Source of the DNA: Terebella lapidaria
Lineage: Eukaryota; Annelida; Polychaeta; Terebellida; Terebellidae
NCBI GenBank assembly: GCA_949152475.1
Contig: OX424564.1
Coordinates: 37,818,165-37,882,164 of the forward strand
Length of the DNA: 64,000 bases
Direction: 5' to 3'
In this document: piece by piece, positions 10,620-24,061 of the stretch
Layout of the letters: each line of letters opens with the position of its first letter
How positions within the stretch are numbered: the stretch's first letter is position 1
Translations under genes and position numbers: made by a program
Notes under the pieces: generated by a model
Database searches by the model: none
Told to the model about the DNA's origin: nothing
The model's input: only the letters and a program-made list of their open reading frames with translations

Positions 10620-13600
10620 CTAGTTTTCAACAACTAGGATAACAGTATCTCTGGAACCATGTTGTTGCTGTATATTCTGCCAATTTCTGTAATCTAGCAT
10701 TGTTTCTTGTCTTGTATACTACAAACTTACTACAAATATAGCAACATTCTTTAGAATTCACTTCTTCTAATGAGGCGCTAAACAGTTCAAATATCTCATC
10801 TACATATCTCAAGCTACGATTGGTCAGATATTGAGTGTGATGTACGGATGTGAAAATGCACAACTGACCCCTTCTGAACGATTGTGATTGTAATAACGAC
10901 ATGGATTTCCACAGCTGTTGGTATAACAAATAAATCCCGTATTAGATTCGTGGGTGCAATGTACAGAAATGCGTTGTTGGATCGATCTAAATCTGCTTGC
11001 ATAAAGTATTGAATAATAAAGCAAATAACGTGAAGTCTTTGAGGCGATCTCAAGTTAAACATCCCAATTACAAAAGTAAACAGTCTTCTATAGAACTCAG
11101 TGCACATTATTGAATTCTTTGGTTTAAATGTCGCCAGCAGACAACAAAGCATATGCTTATTTCGTTCTGGTTGTTCTGTCGTCGGTATTATTGTTGAAGA
11201 TATTTAGCTCACTGATTATACCAATCCTGCGGCTTACAAGTAGGCGTGATGCAGATTATACTGATACTCAGGAAAGCATTCATGTCCTTGGAATTAAGCA
11301 TTGCATAATCGTTATGTGATCTGAGGTCAAGGTTAACGAAAAAAGTCAAGGTTATAACAAATGTCATCGAATGAATATTCATCTGTTTTCTGAGTGTGCT
11401 GATTGCGTGTGTATGACTCTTATTTCCAGTACAGGTCGTAAATTAACATTTCTCCAATCTATCAGATAATGCCGAGAAAAGCAGTCTGACGGTTAGTCTC
11501 ACAATTTCATTGGATGTCGCAGGGCTTCGTCCGGGATTTTGCGTTGTATCACCTGTGTAAGAGGCCTGTCACCGCCCTGGATACCATCAGACATCATTTC
11601 TTCCCTTCCGAGTGCTCCACAGAGCGAAATACTCTTAATTTGCATAATTGTTGGTAACATCGTTTTTCCTTTCAGAAAAAGAAACTCTCAGAAAAGGCAG
11701 ATTTTATTGTCGGTTGAGCAAAATTGATTACCAGCGTTTGCCTCACACAAACGTGGCATCAATTATGTATCGTATTCACACTTTTAAAAATGTGAAACGA
11801 AAATATTGACAGAATCATACCTCAGTGTGTTAAGTCGAGGCCGTAACACTTTTGGGTTTCCAAGTGATGAAAAATATAATCATTCATACATGAGAAGTGA
11901 TAGATCTGCGCCGGGTCTAGGCCATAAATCAACTGCTGCATGTACTCCGGAACTATTTGACTATAGAACTCTACTGAGATTACCATACATTACAGAGTAT
12001 GTATGATATGAGATTCTGGCTGTCAAAACCTACAGCATTGGCTATTAGATAGCATTAATTATTTAAGAACGCTCGTTCTGTTGCAATACAAGCAATTACA
12101 GATAATCAACGTAACCACTAATGGTGGATATACAATGTAAAGATATTCCTCTTTTATGTCTGTGTGAATCACAATAATGTCTGTTCAGCTGAATGATATA
12201 TTCACAAGTGAACAATTTATTTGATCTGTATAACTCCACAGTCATTACAGTTGCTTTCATTATTTATCAATAATTGGTACAGAATCCCGCACTTAGATGT
12301 TCGAATAACTAATTCTTTCCTAATGTTTCATTGTCATGCATAATACAATAACCATAAATATGCGTAAATTTGCAAGGTGACGCCCAACATTATAGAATGG
12401 AAGAGAGGGCATTGACTGGTGGAGCAGTCATCAACCCAAAATACACTTGCAACAAAACATGTCGCTGGAATATTGAAAACAGAGCCGTCAAACACCCAGA
12501 TAAAATATACACGATATAGTATTATCTAGGATGGACATGTTCTGCATAATACTGATGATATAGATAAGAATGACCATGATTCCTAATATGTTCTCGAAAG
12601 GTATGTAACCCTAACCATCTTGGACTCAAGTATCGTATGAAACGGTATTCAATTTATCCTCTATTTACACTACAACATTATAATTATATAATAGTAAAAT
12701 AGAATATAAGAAGTTATAATTGTTCATGTCCAAGGTTTCATAGATTGGCATCAAGTAAACCATACTATCACTTGCTGTGATTCCTTAACTCTTCCGAAGG
12801 ATACCACCCTCTAGCGCCCCACTGACGCCCTACAGAGGGTTATCTGTTTGATCCAACAGCTTAGGTGTCATCGTAGCTATTAGTCACCAGTCTAAACTAC
12901 ATTACCACATATGATTTCTGCTGTTCACAGTGGCGGCTCCATCAATAATGTAAAGCTTGGAGAGGCTCGGCTAAGTCCCGGACTACAGGTTGTTTTGTCG
13001 TCCTGCCATGGTCGAGTACAGTGTGATAGGAGTATGATGGATGACCAGTCACTTCACGCACAAGTGGAGATCTGACACCTGTGTCACTGGAAGCCACGTC
13101 CGACAGCCCAGCTCCTTTTGTGTCCAATCAAGTGTTTCAGGACACCGCCACAGGATTACTGACTGTGATCTCTTCTTTCTGCCTGAAAAACACGCCCAAT
13201 TCATCATTTGATTGTCGGGCGGACAATAACGTGGTTTCACCATTGAAAAAAGAGCATACATAGGAGACGTCACGAGAGGCATGCTGGAGACCATGCAGCC
13301 TTGAACGCAAAAAGTTGCCGTGGCAGCACATGAATTATGGCCCGGATTAACAGAACAAAACAAGCCGCGTTGCCAGCAACAATAGATTAAATGTCTCACA
13401 GGAGAGCGGCCAAATTGAACGCTTTCCTGATTGCTGTCCACGATCAGGGCTACTCTGATATATGCCAGCCCCGGGTTGGGATTGCATTCCTGCCCTGAAC
13501 ATCAGGTCAGCTCGCCCGTTACCTCACCGGTATCTGTTACCATGGCAACCGGCGTCCTCTTAATCAATGCTGTTGATTATTCCTCGTGATTGATCGTTTG

Positions 13601-14150
13601 GATTTGACTCGGTCATCACAAGTGTCTTGGATGATACATGGAATGGTCCGTGTGAGACCATGGTGCACATCCCTCTAGTACTGAAGGTACGACACAGGTA
13701 TTCGACAAGTTGTGGTCAACCACCTCGCTTTCGTTTGCATTGAATTTGTTTAAACAAACTAATTACATGTATGAGAGGATGTTACTTCAACCATGCTGTG
13801 CAATACATGTTGTTACATCATGCATGTACGACAGTATGTTACTTCAGCCATGCTGTGACTTGCTCCGTGTTGTCTATAACAAAAGTTGGTAATTTCTTTG
13901 TTCTAGACCATCTTGAACGAAAAGGATCATATTTCAATGTAGGGCCCACAAATTCGCTGTAGGTAGGGGACAAAGTGTCTGTAGCAGGATGACTGAGCGA
14001 TGCTCACAGAGATGTTCAGAGGAACTTCTGGTTATTGACACACTGTATCCTCCATATACGAATACACATAGGCGCTTTGTCAGAGGAAATAATGTAAATT
14101 TAAACCAAACTTGGAGGCAAATCCACCTCAGAGTTGTACTCTATGGACAC
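10620..14150. other. Gene-free stretch of about 3.5 kb
   Basis: I see no supported gene, RNA gene or named element. Two direct copies of ATGTTACTTCA(A/G)CCATGCTGTG lie about 60 bases apart near 13779 and 13839. Reading frames up to 130 codons (minus strand, 13049-13441) have no recognisable domain and overlap frames on both strands. Confidence 0.4.
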
Positions 14151-14884
14151 ATCACAAGAAATATTGTCAAAACACATCATATCCTCCGTCAACGGTGGCA
14201 TCTTAATGAGCCTTGAGCAGTTCTTGATGGGCAATAAAATTATCTGAAATATTAAATCTTCCACAAATAAAATTCATGCTGGATGGAGTTCTACTGGTAT
14301 AGTTGATATATATATCTCGCATGATCAGCATAGAGTGCTTCTGTCATGAAATACTGACAATGTAAAATAGTGAAGGTGTGTTCAGTTTAATTTTAGTATG
14401 CTTTAGTTGCATTCTTGTGTCAATGTACTAGCATACAGCGCCTGGTTTTGAACTGCTACAAAATGTAGCACATTTATTCTAGAGATGACAAATTGGTTAT
14501 TGGGGGCCAGATTTCGTGCCATAGATGGTCGGGTAGTTTGTGCCACATACCTCCTACAAAACTACGACTGAAGAAAAATGAATGTCGGCAGCTGGATCTG
14601 GGAGTGTATATGCAATATCAACTTATAACCATCTATATAAGCAGATTTTGATGATGAAGATTGCCAGCCAAAACACATACCTAATATGTTATTACTAGAC
14701 CACCTGTGTTATTCTTTACTTTTCCAGTTAATAAGAATACATGTAACTAGTTTGGCTCCCTGAAAACTATATACAATGTGGATTTGGGGCTAGTTCGACC
14801 CAGAACGGATGTTTACTGGAATCTGTCTGAAGTCAAAGAACTGTTTCAAGTGGTTGCTATGCTCCCTGTGTGGTTCATTTCATA

Positions 14885-15085
14885 TTAAACCATACTTGCA
14901 TTGTTCTCTCAGGTGTTTAATCAATGCTGTATGTTGGTTAAACACCTGCCGGTCACGGCTGAGATGTTTTCTGTATGGTTTAAAATAGAGAAAGCCCTCG
15001 AGTAACAGGGAGTTATTCAACATAGTCTCGGCTGCAGCCCTCGACCATGTTGAATAACCCCCTGTTCCTCGGGGTTTCTCTATTT
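14885..15085. mobile_element. Two abutting fold-back segments specific to copy A
   Basis: The first hairpin (14885-14983) is bounded by TTAAACCATAC and GTATGGTTTAA, with an inner AGGTGTTTA / TAAACACCT pair. The second (14983-15085) has arms AAATAGAGAAA...GTTATTCAACAT, inverted with few mismatches. Copy B reads straight across this position (near 20555), so about 220 bases were gained in A or lost from B. It looks like one or two nested small inverted-repeat elements. Confidence 0.65.
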
Positions 15086-16390
15086 CTTCTAACAACTCAA
15101 GCCAGCTTGTGGTTTGGACAAAACTATGAATGTCATGTTGAGGACCTGAGGCAGTGCTATTGTTTGTTCTTCGTAAGACATCGCATCAGAATGTACACGA
15201 CATCACAAAAAGGAAAAGATAAATTGGGTCACAATCTTTATTCTGTACCGAAGTATATATTGCTGGTTCACTTAATTGGGACAATTGCTCAGTATAAAAT
15301 GTATCAGTATAAACTGGGGGGAAAATCAAATTTGATTGATATATCCAAGGCACATTCATGGAATATGTATGAAACTTTTCATAATAACGTTTCAAGCCCA
15401 GCTTAAAATCGTAGACAGTTCCATCTCTTTTCTGTTGATATCAATTCTTTATCCTTGCATCAGATTTTTAAAAAATAATTGCGAGATTATCTTGAGTGTC
15501 GACATGCATGAAATAAATGCTCTAAGAGGCAGAGAAAGCAGTTGAAAAGTGACATGAAAATATGACGCCCTGATATTCACGAATACACGAGAAGATGACA
15601 GCACAATAGCTTGAGGACAAAAGAAGATAATAGAGTTCTTCAGAACTGTTGCTCCTGACTCATCATTGAAAAAACTAAAGCTAAATTTAATGGTCTCTGA
15701 TAACAGATACCTAGTTATGTGATAGCCATGAGATAAAAACGCATCATCGACATTCGTGATGAAATACCAATATCAATTTATAACAATTGTGCTCAAATGT
15801 GTAAAATATGATAAACACCTGATATGTACAGGGTACCAAAATTATATTGAATAATGAATGGTAGTATTGTGAAAAATCATTTCATTCATGGTTTTCGTGA
15901 TTGCAAACATAACACATGCATTTAGCGTAGCACTGAAAAAGGACTGATTGGTGACAAGAGATGGTTCAAGAACATACAATACAATGATCATCAGCACTGA
16001 CGTTACCAAACATGGTGGTTAAGATAAGATACAAAACATAAATCGTTACATGTGGCTGTTGGATGTGTTTTTCGGATGTAGCTAAGAAGATTGGTAGATC
16101 AGGCATGTCTAAAAACACAAGAGTCATAACCTAACACCTCTTATAGTCCTACAACGAAAGTAGAAAATGGAGTTTTGACAAACAGACAAATTTGTATTTC
16201 GAGACCAAATCCATTGACGAATTTATTAAAATCAGTATGAATGGTCAAATCCGATTGATACTAAAGTATCAAAATCAAAGTCATGTGAACATCACAGACA
16301 CCCAGTCAGAGTTTGAGTTCCAGAAGAGTGAGCATCTCCTGTCCCGCTGGTGACACCCGCTGTTACAGCCACACTGGCATATCAAGACGC

Positions 16391-16546
16391 ACATGTAAGA
16401 AGTAATCTATTACCACCAATACAGCCAAATTTTGATGATTTCAATAACAAACGTAAAACACAATTTTTTGCAATAGAAACAAAGCCCGACGAAATACTTT
16501 ATCAAAAAAACACACTGGCGTCATCAGGGGCAGACAGTGTGGTAAT
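16391..16546 (-). repeat. R1 copy 2 (partial, minus)
   Basis: It reads, as reverse complement, from CACTGTCTGCCCCTGATGAC to the GGTGGTAATAGATT end. Copy B lacks it at the equivalent site (near 23025), where the flanks AGACGCA and ATATGTACACAAAAC join directly. Confidence 0.75.
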
Positions 16547-19500
16547 ATGTACACAAAACTGTCACGATGGGATGATATCGTCTGTGTGCAGACTTGGTGT
16601 AACCTTCAAACAAATCATAGTGACGAACATACGTCTTGAACGTCGACATCAGTTTAGACATTGTTCATCCCTGTTTGAAGAGTTTGTGAGGCAGAATCTG
16701 TGCTGTGAGTATGGATTCTTAGTTAGATGAACATGCTCTAGCATAACGGTTCCATTAAGATGTTTGTATGCCATAAACCAGTTTTTGCCACCCGGTCTCA
16801 TGGCCATCTTCACAGCCCAGTTCAAATGCGGACTGGAACACTTTCTGTGCACATTAGAGACACACATTATGTGGTTGCTATGTTTCGCCTGTGTGCATTA
16901 TTTAATTTTACAACCACATTTACTGGTGCCGTTAGGACTATTAAAAATGGTTTGCGGTCAAAATTCGAGGATGTCTCAGTTGACATGGTGGTCGCCATTA
17001 CAAGACCATAAGAAGATATAATGTGATCATTAAATTGTGCCTCATCCATTTTGTTTATGATTAGTGTGACCAAACGACACAAAACGACGTTTTATTGTCC
17101 ATGGGAAATCTATGCTCTGTAATTGTTACATGTACTCGACAGCTGAAGATATCGAATTGCCATGTTGAGCTGTATGAAGTTTCAGCATACTACACAGTTA
17201 TCAAGTACCTTCCCAGGGGGTTCAGACAAGCAATTCCGTTGGCTTTGTACCGTCTGTGAATCTGCCGTCCCAATTATATTGTGTACTTTGAATACTTCGG
17301 TAAATGTCAGATCATGACTTGTTTATCCAGATATTTAGCATCTAACAATTTGACCATATGATGAACGTTTTTAATCTATGTTCATGAGAGTTTACTGGTT
17401 GAATAGGATCCATGATAGGACCGTCACTTGATGTGTGACAAGACAACACCTCACATCAAAACGACACATCATCAGCACAACTTTGATTTGGTGTCATAAA
17501 CCCACGTGATGATCCAGGGTGACAATACGTTTAGTCCATTCGATCGAAATGACTAGGTTTATAGATATTCATGAAATAAATACTTTCATGTGTTACAACA
17601 TTTGGGTAGACGTTCATTCTTATTTCAGTAACATTATTATATCAGAGCAGTGGGTGGCACTTGGTAACCGTTGTCAAGGACAGCAATCCAGGACACAGTG
17701 TTAATGATACTCCACCTCAACAACGCAGAGGCAATGGTCAGCAAAACATACATCACAGTAACACGAGCCTTTCTCTAATTCCCGTCTACATATTTGCATA
17801 TGGCCGAGCAAACAAAATGACTAGGGTTTCTATGAATATATTAAGCAGTGTTCAGCACTCCATACTTTGAGGATGATATCGGATTTTGTGATCCAAACGG
17901 CAACTTAGTAACTTCATATAGTGCCACCCGATACCACGGCGGCACGGCAGGCAGTATATGATCAAACTGCGGGGTTATTCAGAGCACAGCGTGGACGTGG
18001 GTTTATCGACCAGAAATAACGATGTGTATCGCCCACATGCTTATAACCTCAGGCCGCATGTTCAGCAAACGTATAATGCTTGCAAAATAGCTGGGCGCAC
18101 ATTATCCTTATGTCATGAACTATCATAATACTGATTATTGTCTCAATGAGTGTTTTAGTGCACCAAAAACCCTTGACTCTTGGCATATTTTATACTGTGG
18201 CAAATGATAGCTACATGCTACAAAATCAAACATCTCTGGCAGCGGATAATATAATACTCCAACAATCACAGGAAAAAACATATTTCATGCGTCAGTAAAC
18301 TGGTCAGTCAGTGTCACAAATATTCAGATATAAATTATAATCGGTTCATGTTTAGACATAGTGAAATTGACAAGAAACAAAGCATGAGGAATGGTGTGCC
18401 AGGTTTCATACACCAACCATGAGTGTTCTGACCAATTTACTATATATATTGTTTGCAATGTTACGTTTGGTCATTAACATCATTGTCCCAAATGTTCTGG
18501 ATACATTTTATCACGATTAAGCATTGAAGGATTAATGAAAAGTGACGAATGAATGACTTGTTCTCTTGACAGCTCAGTCGTATCTTAAATGTCAAGCAGA
18601 TGAATAATAAAAGGAAGTACTGTGGAGGCAGCACATATAATTCCCAGATGCTCAGTACACATAATATACGTTTGTATAGATATCAGTATATGGATTTCTG
18701 ACAAATGGATAAATCGTATCCTCTTTCTAAAATATTTTTAGAAAAAAGTAGCCTCATACTATTTGGATCTCCTCATTTGTAAATAAATATTGGCAAGTAT
18801 ATTCTCAAATACCCACTTTGAAATTTCAATAGAAGCAAGCAGAACATAACTAGGATAATGCATTATCCATGTTGGGTTCCATTGATGGAGATTTGTCAAT
18901 GTAACTCAATCAACTCACACCATGTATGTATTCCAAACATGAAATGTAACATTTTCCAGCTTGGATGTGTTTTGTATCAGAATTCTGATATAACATTGAT
19001 GAAATGTGCAGTATCTGAAAGAAGAATCTGTTTGGGATATGCGAGATGAAGGATACAAGCAGCCCATTATATACGAATATTTATAGTGTTTCGTTCATAT
19101 CAGAACAAAAGTAACCTTATCAGATACTATGCTAATCAATAGCACTCTCCTTAAGATAAGTTCACTATGAGAGTGTATTCTATGCAATGACCAAAGAGGA
19201 AATATTGCTGCCTTCCAAAATTGAATGATGCTTTGTTTGTCCATATATTTTGGATATCATTATGTAATGTTAGATATCATTATGTAATATTATAGAAATT
19301 TTGGATGTTGAGGAGTCCAATATACAGTTTACGAGCTGACGCCTCGGCCAATATGACATATCTGAACTCAATCAGCTGTGCGGAAAACTTAGGATCAACT
19401 CATTGAATAATTCGAGGCACAGGTGCCCTACCCCAGGCTAAACATCTCATAGCAGAACACTTACCTCATTGAGATAAATATATGACTAGCGACATCATCT

Positions 19501-20875
19501 AAAACTCGGCTTAAGTAACGTACAATGCTACTATTTCGTTGATATGCGGTTCTGATATGAATAAATATGATATAAATACATTATGTTACCATGATGTGCA
19601 GTTGAGCATGTGGAAAGTATCAATAAACAGCTAAAAGTACTCCTCATATTGAGCATTTTTCCTTGTACTTGGTGTTTATACGGATCAAACGATTTTGAAA
19701 AGCTTCTGGATAACACCGTGTGTCGAGAAATGTGCAAACAAGAGAAACTACGAACACATCATAATTATCCTCTAAATCTCACCAGTGGCATCTAAATGAT
19801 CCTAGAGCAATAAAATTATTCGAAATATTAAATCTTCCACAAATAAAACTCACACTGCATGGAGTGTCACCTGTCACCTGTTTAATCCTTATTGAATGTA
19901 GAGAAAGGCGCAGGATGTGGTACTTGAGCCGGATGGAGTTCTACTGGCATAGTTGATATATATTTCTCTCGCATGATCAGCATAAATTCCTCCTTTATAG
20001 AACACTGGCAATGCAACACATTGAAGGTGCGTTCAGTTTTATTTTAGTATGCTTTAGTCGCATTCTTATGTCAATGTATACAGTGTCTGGTTTTGAATAC
20101 AAATATACAAAATGTATACAAAATGTAGCACATTTATTCTAGAAATGGCAAATTGGTTATTGGGGGCCAGATTTCCTGCCATAAATGATCGGATAGCTTG
20201 TGCCACATACTTTCAACAAAAATACGACTGGAGTAAACCGAATGTTTGCAGCTGGATCTGGGAATGTATATATGCTATATTTTGATGATCACGATAGCAA
20301 ACCAAACACAACATTTTGAAATAGAAACAAAGCCCGACCTAATATGTTATTACTAGACCTCATGTGTTATTCTTCAAAATTTCAGTTAATAAGAATACAT
20401 GTAACTGGTTTGGCTCATTGAAAACAATATACAAAGTGGATATGGGGCCTGTCTGAGGCTCAAGCCTGCCTGAGGCTCAAATCTTCACAGTTTACAGACA
20501 CTGGTTACATACACTGGTTCATCTGCAGAGCAAAGAACTGTTTCAAGTGGTTGCTATACTCGCAATTTCAACAACGCTTGTGGTTTGGACAAAATGATAA
20601 CTGTCATGTTGAGGACCTGAGGCGGTGCTATTGTTTGTTCTTGGCTTCGCATTAAAATATACAATACATCATAGAATGAAAACATAAATTGGGTCACAAT
20701 GTATATTCTGTACCAAAGTATATATTGCTGGATTAATTAATTGGGACAATTGCTCAGTATAAAATGTATTAGTATAAACTGGAGTAAAAATCAAATTTGA
20801 TTTGATTGATATGTCCAAGGCAGTCATGGAATCTGTACAGAACTTTTCACAATTAACGTTTCAAGCCCAGCTTAA

Positions 20876-21953
20876 AGGGTATATATCACGAAAATTGGAT
20901 ATTGGTTTTTGTTATGTGTGTGAAAGCACTATCTTAACCGAACAGAATGGTTTTTACAACATATTGATATCATGATTCCTTCCAAAGTTATGACACTTTA
21001 AACATGTACATATTTACATAATCTGACAACAGAGTCTGACAGCTAATTAATATGCAAATGAGATGTATGACGTCATTGACAGACTGTTTTTTAATTAGGC
21101 ATTTTTAAATGGAATAATGAGACCGTTTGTATCCATATTTGTTCACCAAAACCCATTTTTTATGCCTTTTAGTTAGAATAATCAGTGATTTCAAGGAATT
21201 CGTGGTTGCCATGGCTACCATTGGTCTCGCTGGGCCCTTAGCAACCATAGTTACTAAGGTCAATATCTAATTAAAAACAAGATATACATGTATGAAACCA
21301 TTTCAGACAATAGAGTAATGACAATATATTGAGGAATATATCATCAATTGTCTGAACACAACCCTTAGCAACCAATACATGCTTGGGAAACCAGTAGTAA
21401 TGGTACCATTCATTTGTAATGGCTCTAAACGTTGGTGATTTCTCAGGGCTGTATCGGTTGCTAAGGTGTGTTTTTGAAGTATTTGTTGATCAATTCCACA
21501 AAATATAGTCACTACCCTGTTATCTAAATTGGTTTGATACTTTCATATCATGTTTTAACTTGAATACCAGCCTTAGCAACCTGGTTGCTAAGGGCCAAAT
21601 CAGCCCATTGGTTGCCATGACAACCAAAATTTATATACACTCACTGAATATTCCGACTAAACATTATATCTGATGAGTTTCGGTGACCAAATATGAGCTT
21701 AAATGCCTAATTGTGACATGTTAAATCGCCTAATTAAAAAAGCAAGCTGTCAATGACGTCACACATCTTATTTGCATATTAATTAGCCGACATATTTTCC
21801 AAGACTGTCTGGAGAAATTTGCCTGATTTTCTATATTAAAATAGCTATACCTTTTTAACAAATCGAGATATCAACATTCTGTAAAGACTGTTCTACTCAG
21901 CTCAACGAGTGGCTTCAAATAAGCTGATGTCATATTTTCGTGATATATACCCT
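20876..21953. mobile_element. 1,078-bp fold-back element with TTAA target duplication
   Basis: Copy A has the empty site (GCTTAAAATCG); copy B has GC-TTAA-[element]-TTAA-AATCG, with TTAA at 20872-20875 and 21954-21957. The ends are perfect inverted repeats starting AGGGTATATATCACGAAAAT. Inverted homology continues for about 400 bases into each side, so nearly the whole element folds back. A very conserved block in both arms (21046-21082 and 21748-21784) holds an ATGCAAAT octamer and a TGACGTCA site. It has no transposase and is probably mobilised in trans by a piggyBac-like enzyme (inference from TTAA). Confidence 0.9.
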
Positions 21954-22485
21954 TTAAAATCGTAGACAGTTCCATCTCTTTTCTGTTGATATTGATTCTT
22001 TATCCTTGCATCAGATATTTTTTAATAATTGCGAGATTATCTTGAGTATCGACATGCATGAAATAAATGCTCTAAGAGGCAGAGAAAGCAGTTGAAAAGT
22101 GACATGAAAATATGACGCCCTGATATTCACGAATACACGAGAAGATGACAGCACAATAGCTTGAGGACAAAAGAAGATAATAGAGTTCTTCAGAACTGTT
22201 GCTCCTGACTCATCATTGAAAAGCTAAAGCTAAATTTAATGGTCTCTGATAACAGATACCTAGTTATGTGATAGCCATGAGATAAAAACGCATCATCGAC
22301 ATACGTGCTGGAATACCATTATCAATTTATAACAATTGTGCTCAAATGTGTAAAATATGATAAACACCAGATATGTACAGGGTACAAAATTATATTGACT
22401 ATTAAATGGTAGTGTTGTGGAAAATCATTTCATTCATGGTTTTCCTCATTGCAAACATAACACATACATTTAGCGTAGCACTGAA

Positions 22486-22575
22486 ATAGACGTGGAATCA
22501 ATACCCAGTATTAAGTATTCCGAGCAAACAAAACAGGGTCCGTTATCCAATCTCATAGTCCGGGGACAGAAAGTC
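22486..22575 (-). repeat. 90-bp segment inserted in copy B
   Basis: It is the reverse complement of 9798-9887 with one visible mismatch. Copy A reads through the site without it (near 15950). No inverted repeats or tail are seen at its ends. Confidence 0.8.
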
Positions 22576-23758
22576 TGATAGGTGACAAGAGACGGTTCAA
22601 GAACATACAATACAATGATCATCAGCACTGACGTTACTAAACATGGTGGTTCAGATAGGATACAAAACTCAAATCGTTACATGTGGCTGTTGGATGTGTT
22701 TTTCGGATGTAGCTATGAAGATTAGTAGATCAGACATGTCTAGAAACACAAGAGTCATAACCTAACACCTCTTATAGTCCTACAATGAAAGTAGAAATGG
22801 AGCTTTGACAAAGAGACCAATTTGTATTTCAAAACCAAATCCATGGACGAAATCATTAAAATCAGTATGAATGGTCAAATCCTATTGACACTAAAGTATC
22901 AGAATCAAAGCCATGTGAACATCACAGACACCCAGCCAGAGTGTGAGTTCCAGGTGCTCCAGAAGTGTGAGCATCTCCTGTCCCGCTGGTGACACCCGCT
23001 GTTACAGCCACACTGGCATATCAAGACGCAAATATGTACACAAAACTGTCACGATGGGATGGTATCCGCTGTGTGACAGATTTGGCATAACCTTCAATAG
23101 TGAATCATAGTGACGAACGTACGTCTTGAACGTCGACATCAGTTTAGGCATTGTTCATCCCTGTTTGAAGAGTTTGTTAGGCAGAATCTGTGCTCTGAGT
23201 ATGGATTCTTAGCATCAGTAGGATGTTTGTATGCTATAAACCAGTTTTTGCCACCCGGTCTCATGGCCATCTTCACAGCCCAGTTCAAATGCGGACTGGA
23301 ACACTTTCTGTGCACATTAGAGACACACATTATGTGGTTTCTATGTTTAGCCTGTGTGCATTATTCAATTTTACAACCACAGTTACTGGTGCCGTTAGGA
23401 CGATTAAAAAGTGGTTTGCGTTCAAAATTAGAGGATGTCTCAGTTGACATGGTGGTCGCCATTACAAGACCATAAGAAGATATAATGTGATCATTAAATC
23501 GTGCCTCATCCATTTTGTTTATGAATAGTGTAACCAAACGACACAAAACGACGTTTCATTGTCCATGTGAAATCTATGCTCTGTAATTGTTACATGTACT
23601 CGACAGCTGAAGATATCGAATTGCCATGTTGGGCTGTATGAAGTTTCAGCATACTATACAGTTATCAAGTACCTTCCCAGGGGGTTCAGACAAGCAATTC
23701 CGTTGCCTTTGTACCGTCTGTGAACCTGTCGTCCCAATTATATTGTGTAATTTGAATG

Positions 23759-24061
23759 TAAGTATCAATATATTACCACCAATACAGCCAAATTTTGATG
23801 ATTCCAATAACAAACATAAAATTAAAAAAATTTGCAATAGAAACAAAGCCCGACCAATTACTTGATCGAAAGACACACTGTCGTCATCAGGGGCGGACAG
23901 TGTGGTAAATGTAGTTGTTTCTACTGTACACCTGATGGAATTAGTATACAACTACCCAACAATCTATGAAAATAATTTAGAACTCCGAAACAAACCCCAT
24001 GGAATAGATATATGACAAGTACATAAGTACCTAATCACAAGCCAAAAGGCTACTGAGTTGA
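23759..24061 (-). repeat. R1 copy 3 (minus)
   Basis: As reverse complement it runs from CAACTCAGTAGCC to GATACTTAC. In copy A the flanking words TTTGAAT and ACTTCGG are directly joined (near 17290), so the boundaries of this insertion can be read exactly. Confidence 0.8.

Larger units (their letters stand above)
14150..19738 (+). repeat. Segmental duplication copy A
   Basis: From about 14150 to 19738 the sequence is collinear with 19745-26340 plus 30869-31053 (copy B). Landmarks in order: CTTCCACAAATAAAA at 14263/19836; GGATGGAGTTCTACTGG at 14281/19931; TTGGTTATTGGGGGCCAGATTTC at 14494/20154; the CGTCGACATCAGTTTAG block at 16641/23132; GGTGGTCGCCATTACAAGACC at 16987/23451; and AACACCGTGTGTCGAGAAAT near the end. 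Differences are scattered substitutions plus discrete insertions. A contains its own fold-back pair (14885-15085) and an R1 copy (16391-16546) that B lacks at those positions. No gene is identifiable inside. Confidence 0.85.

Noticed and set aside
11128..11319. 63-codon frame with a hydrophobic N-terminal segment
   Set aside because: Too short, no homology I recognise, no splice or promoter context that I can support.
23110..23475. 121-codon frame in duplication copy B that could be an exon
   Set aside because: The equivalent region of copy A has an indel and a stop, the opposite strand is equally open, and no domain is recognised.
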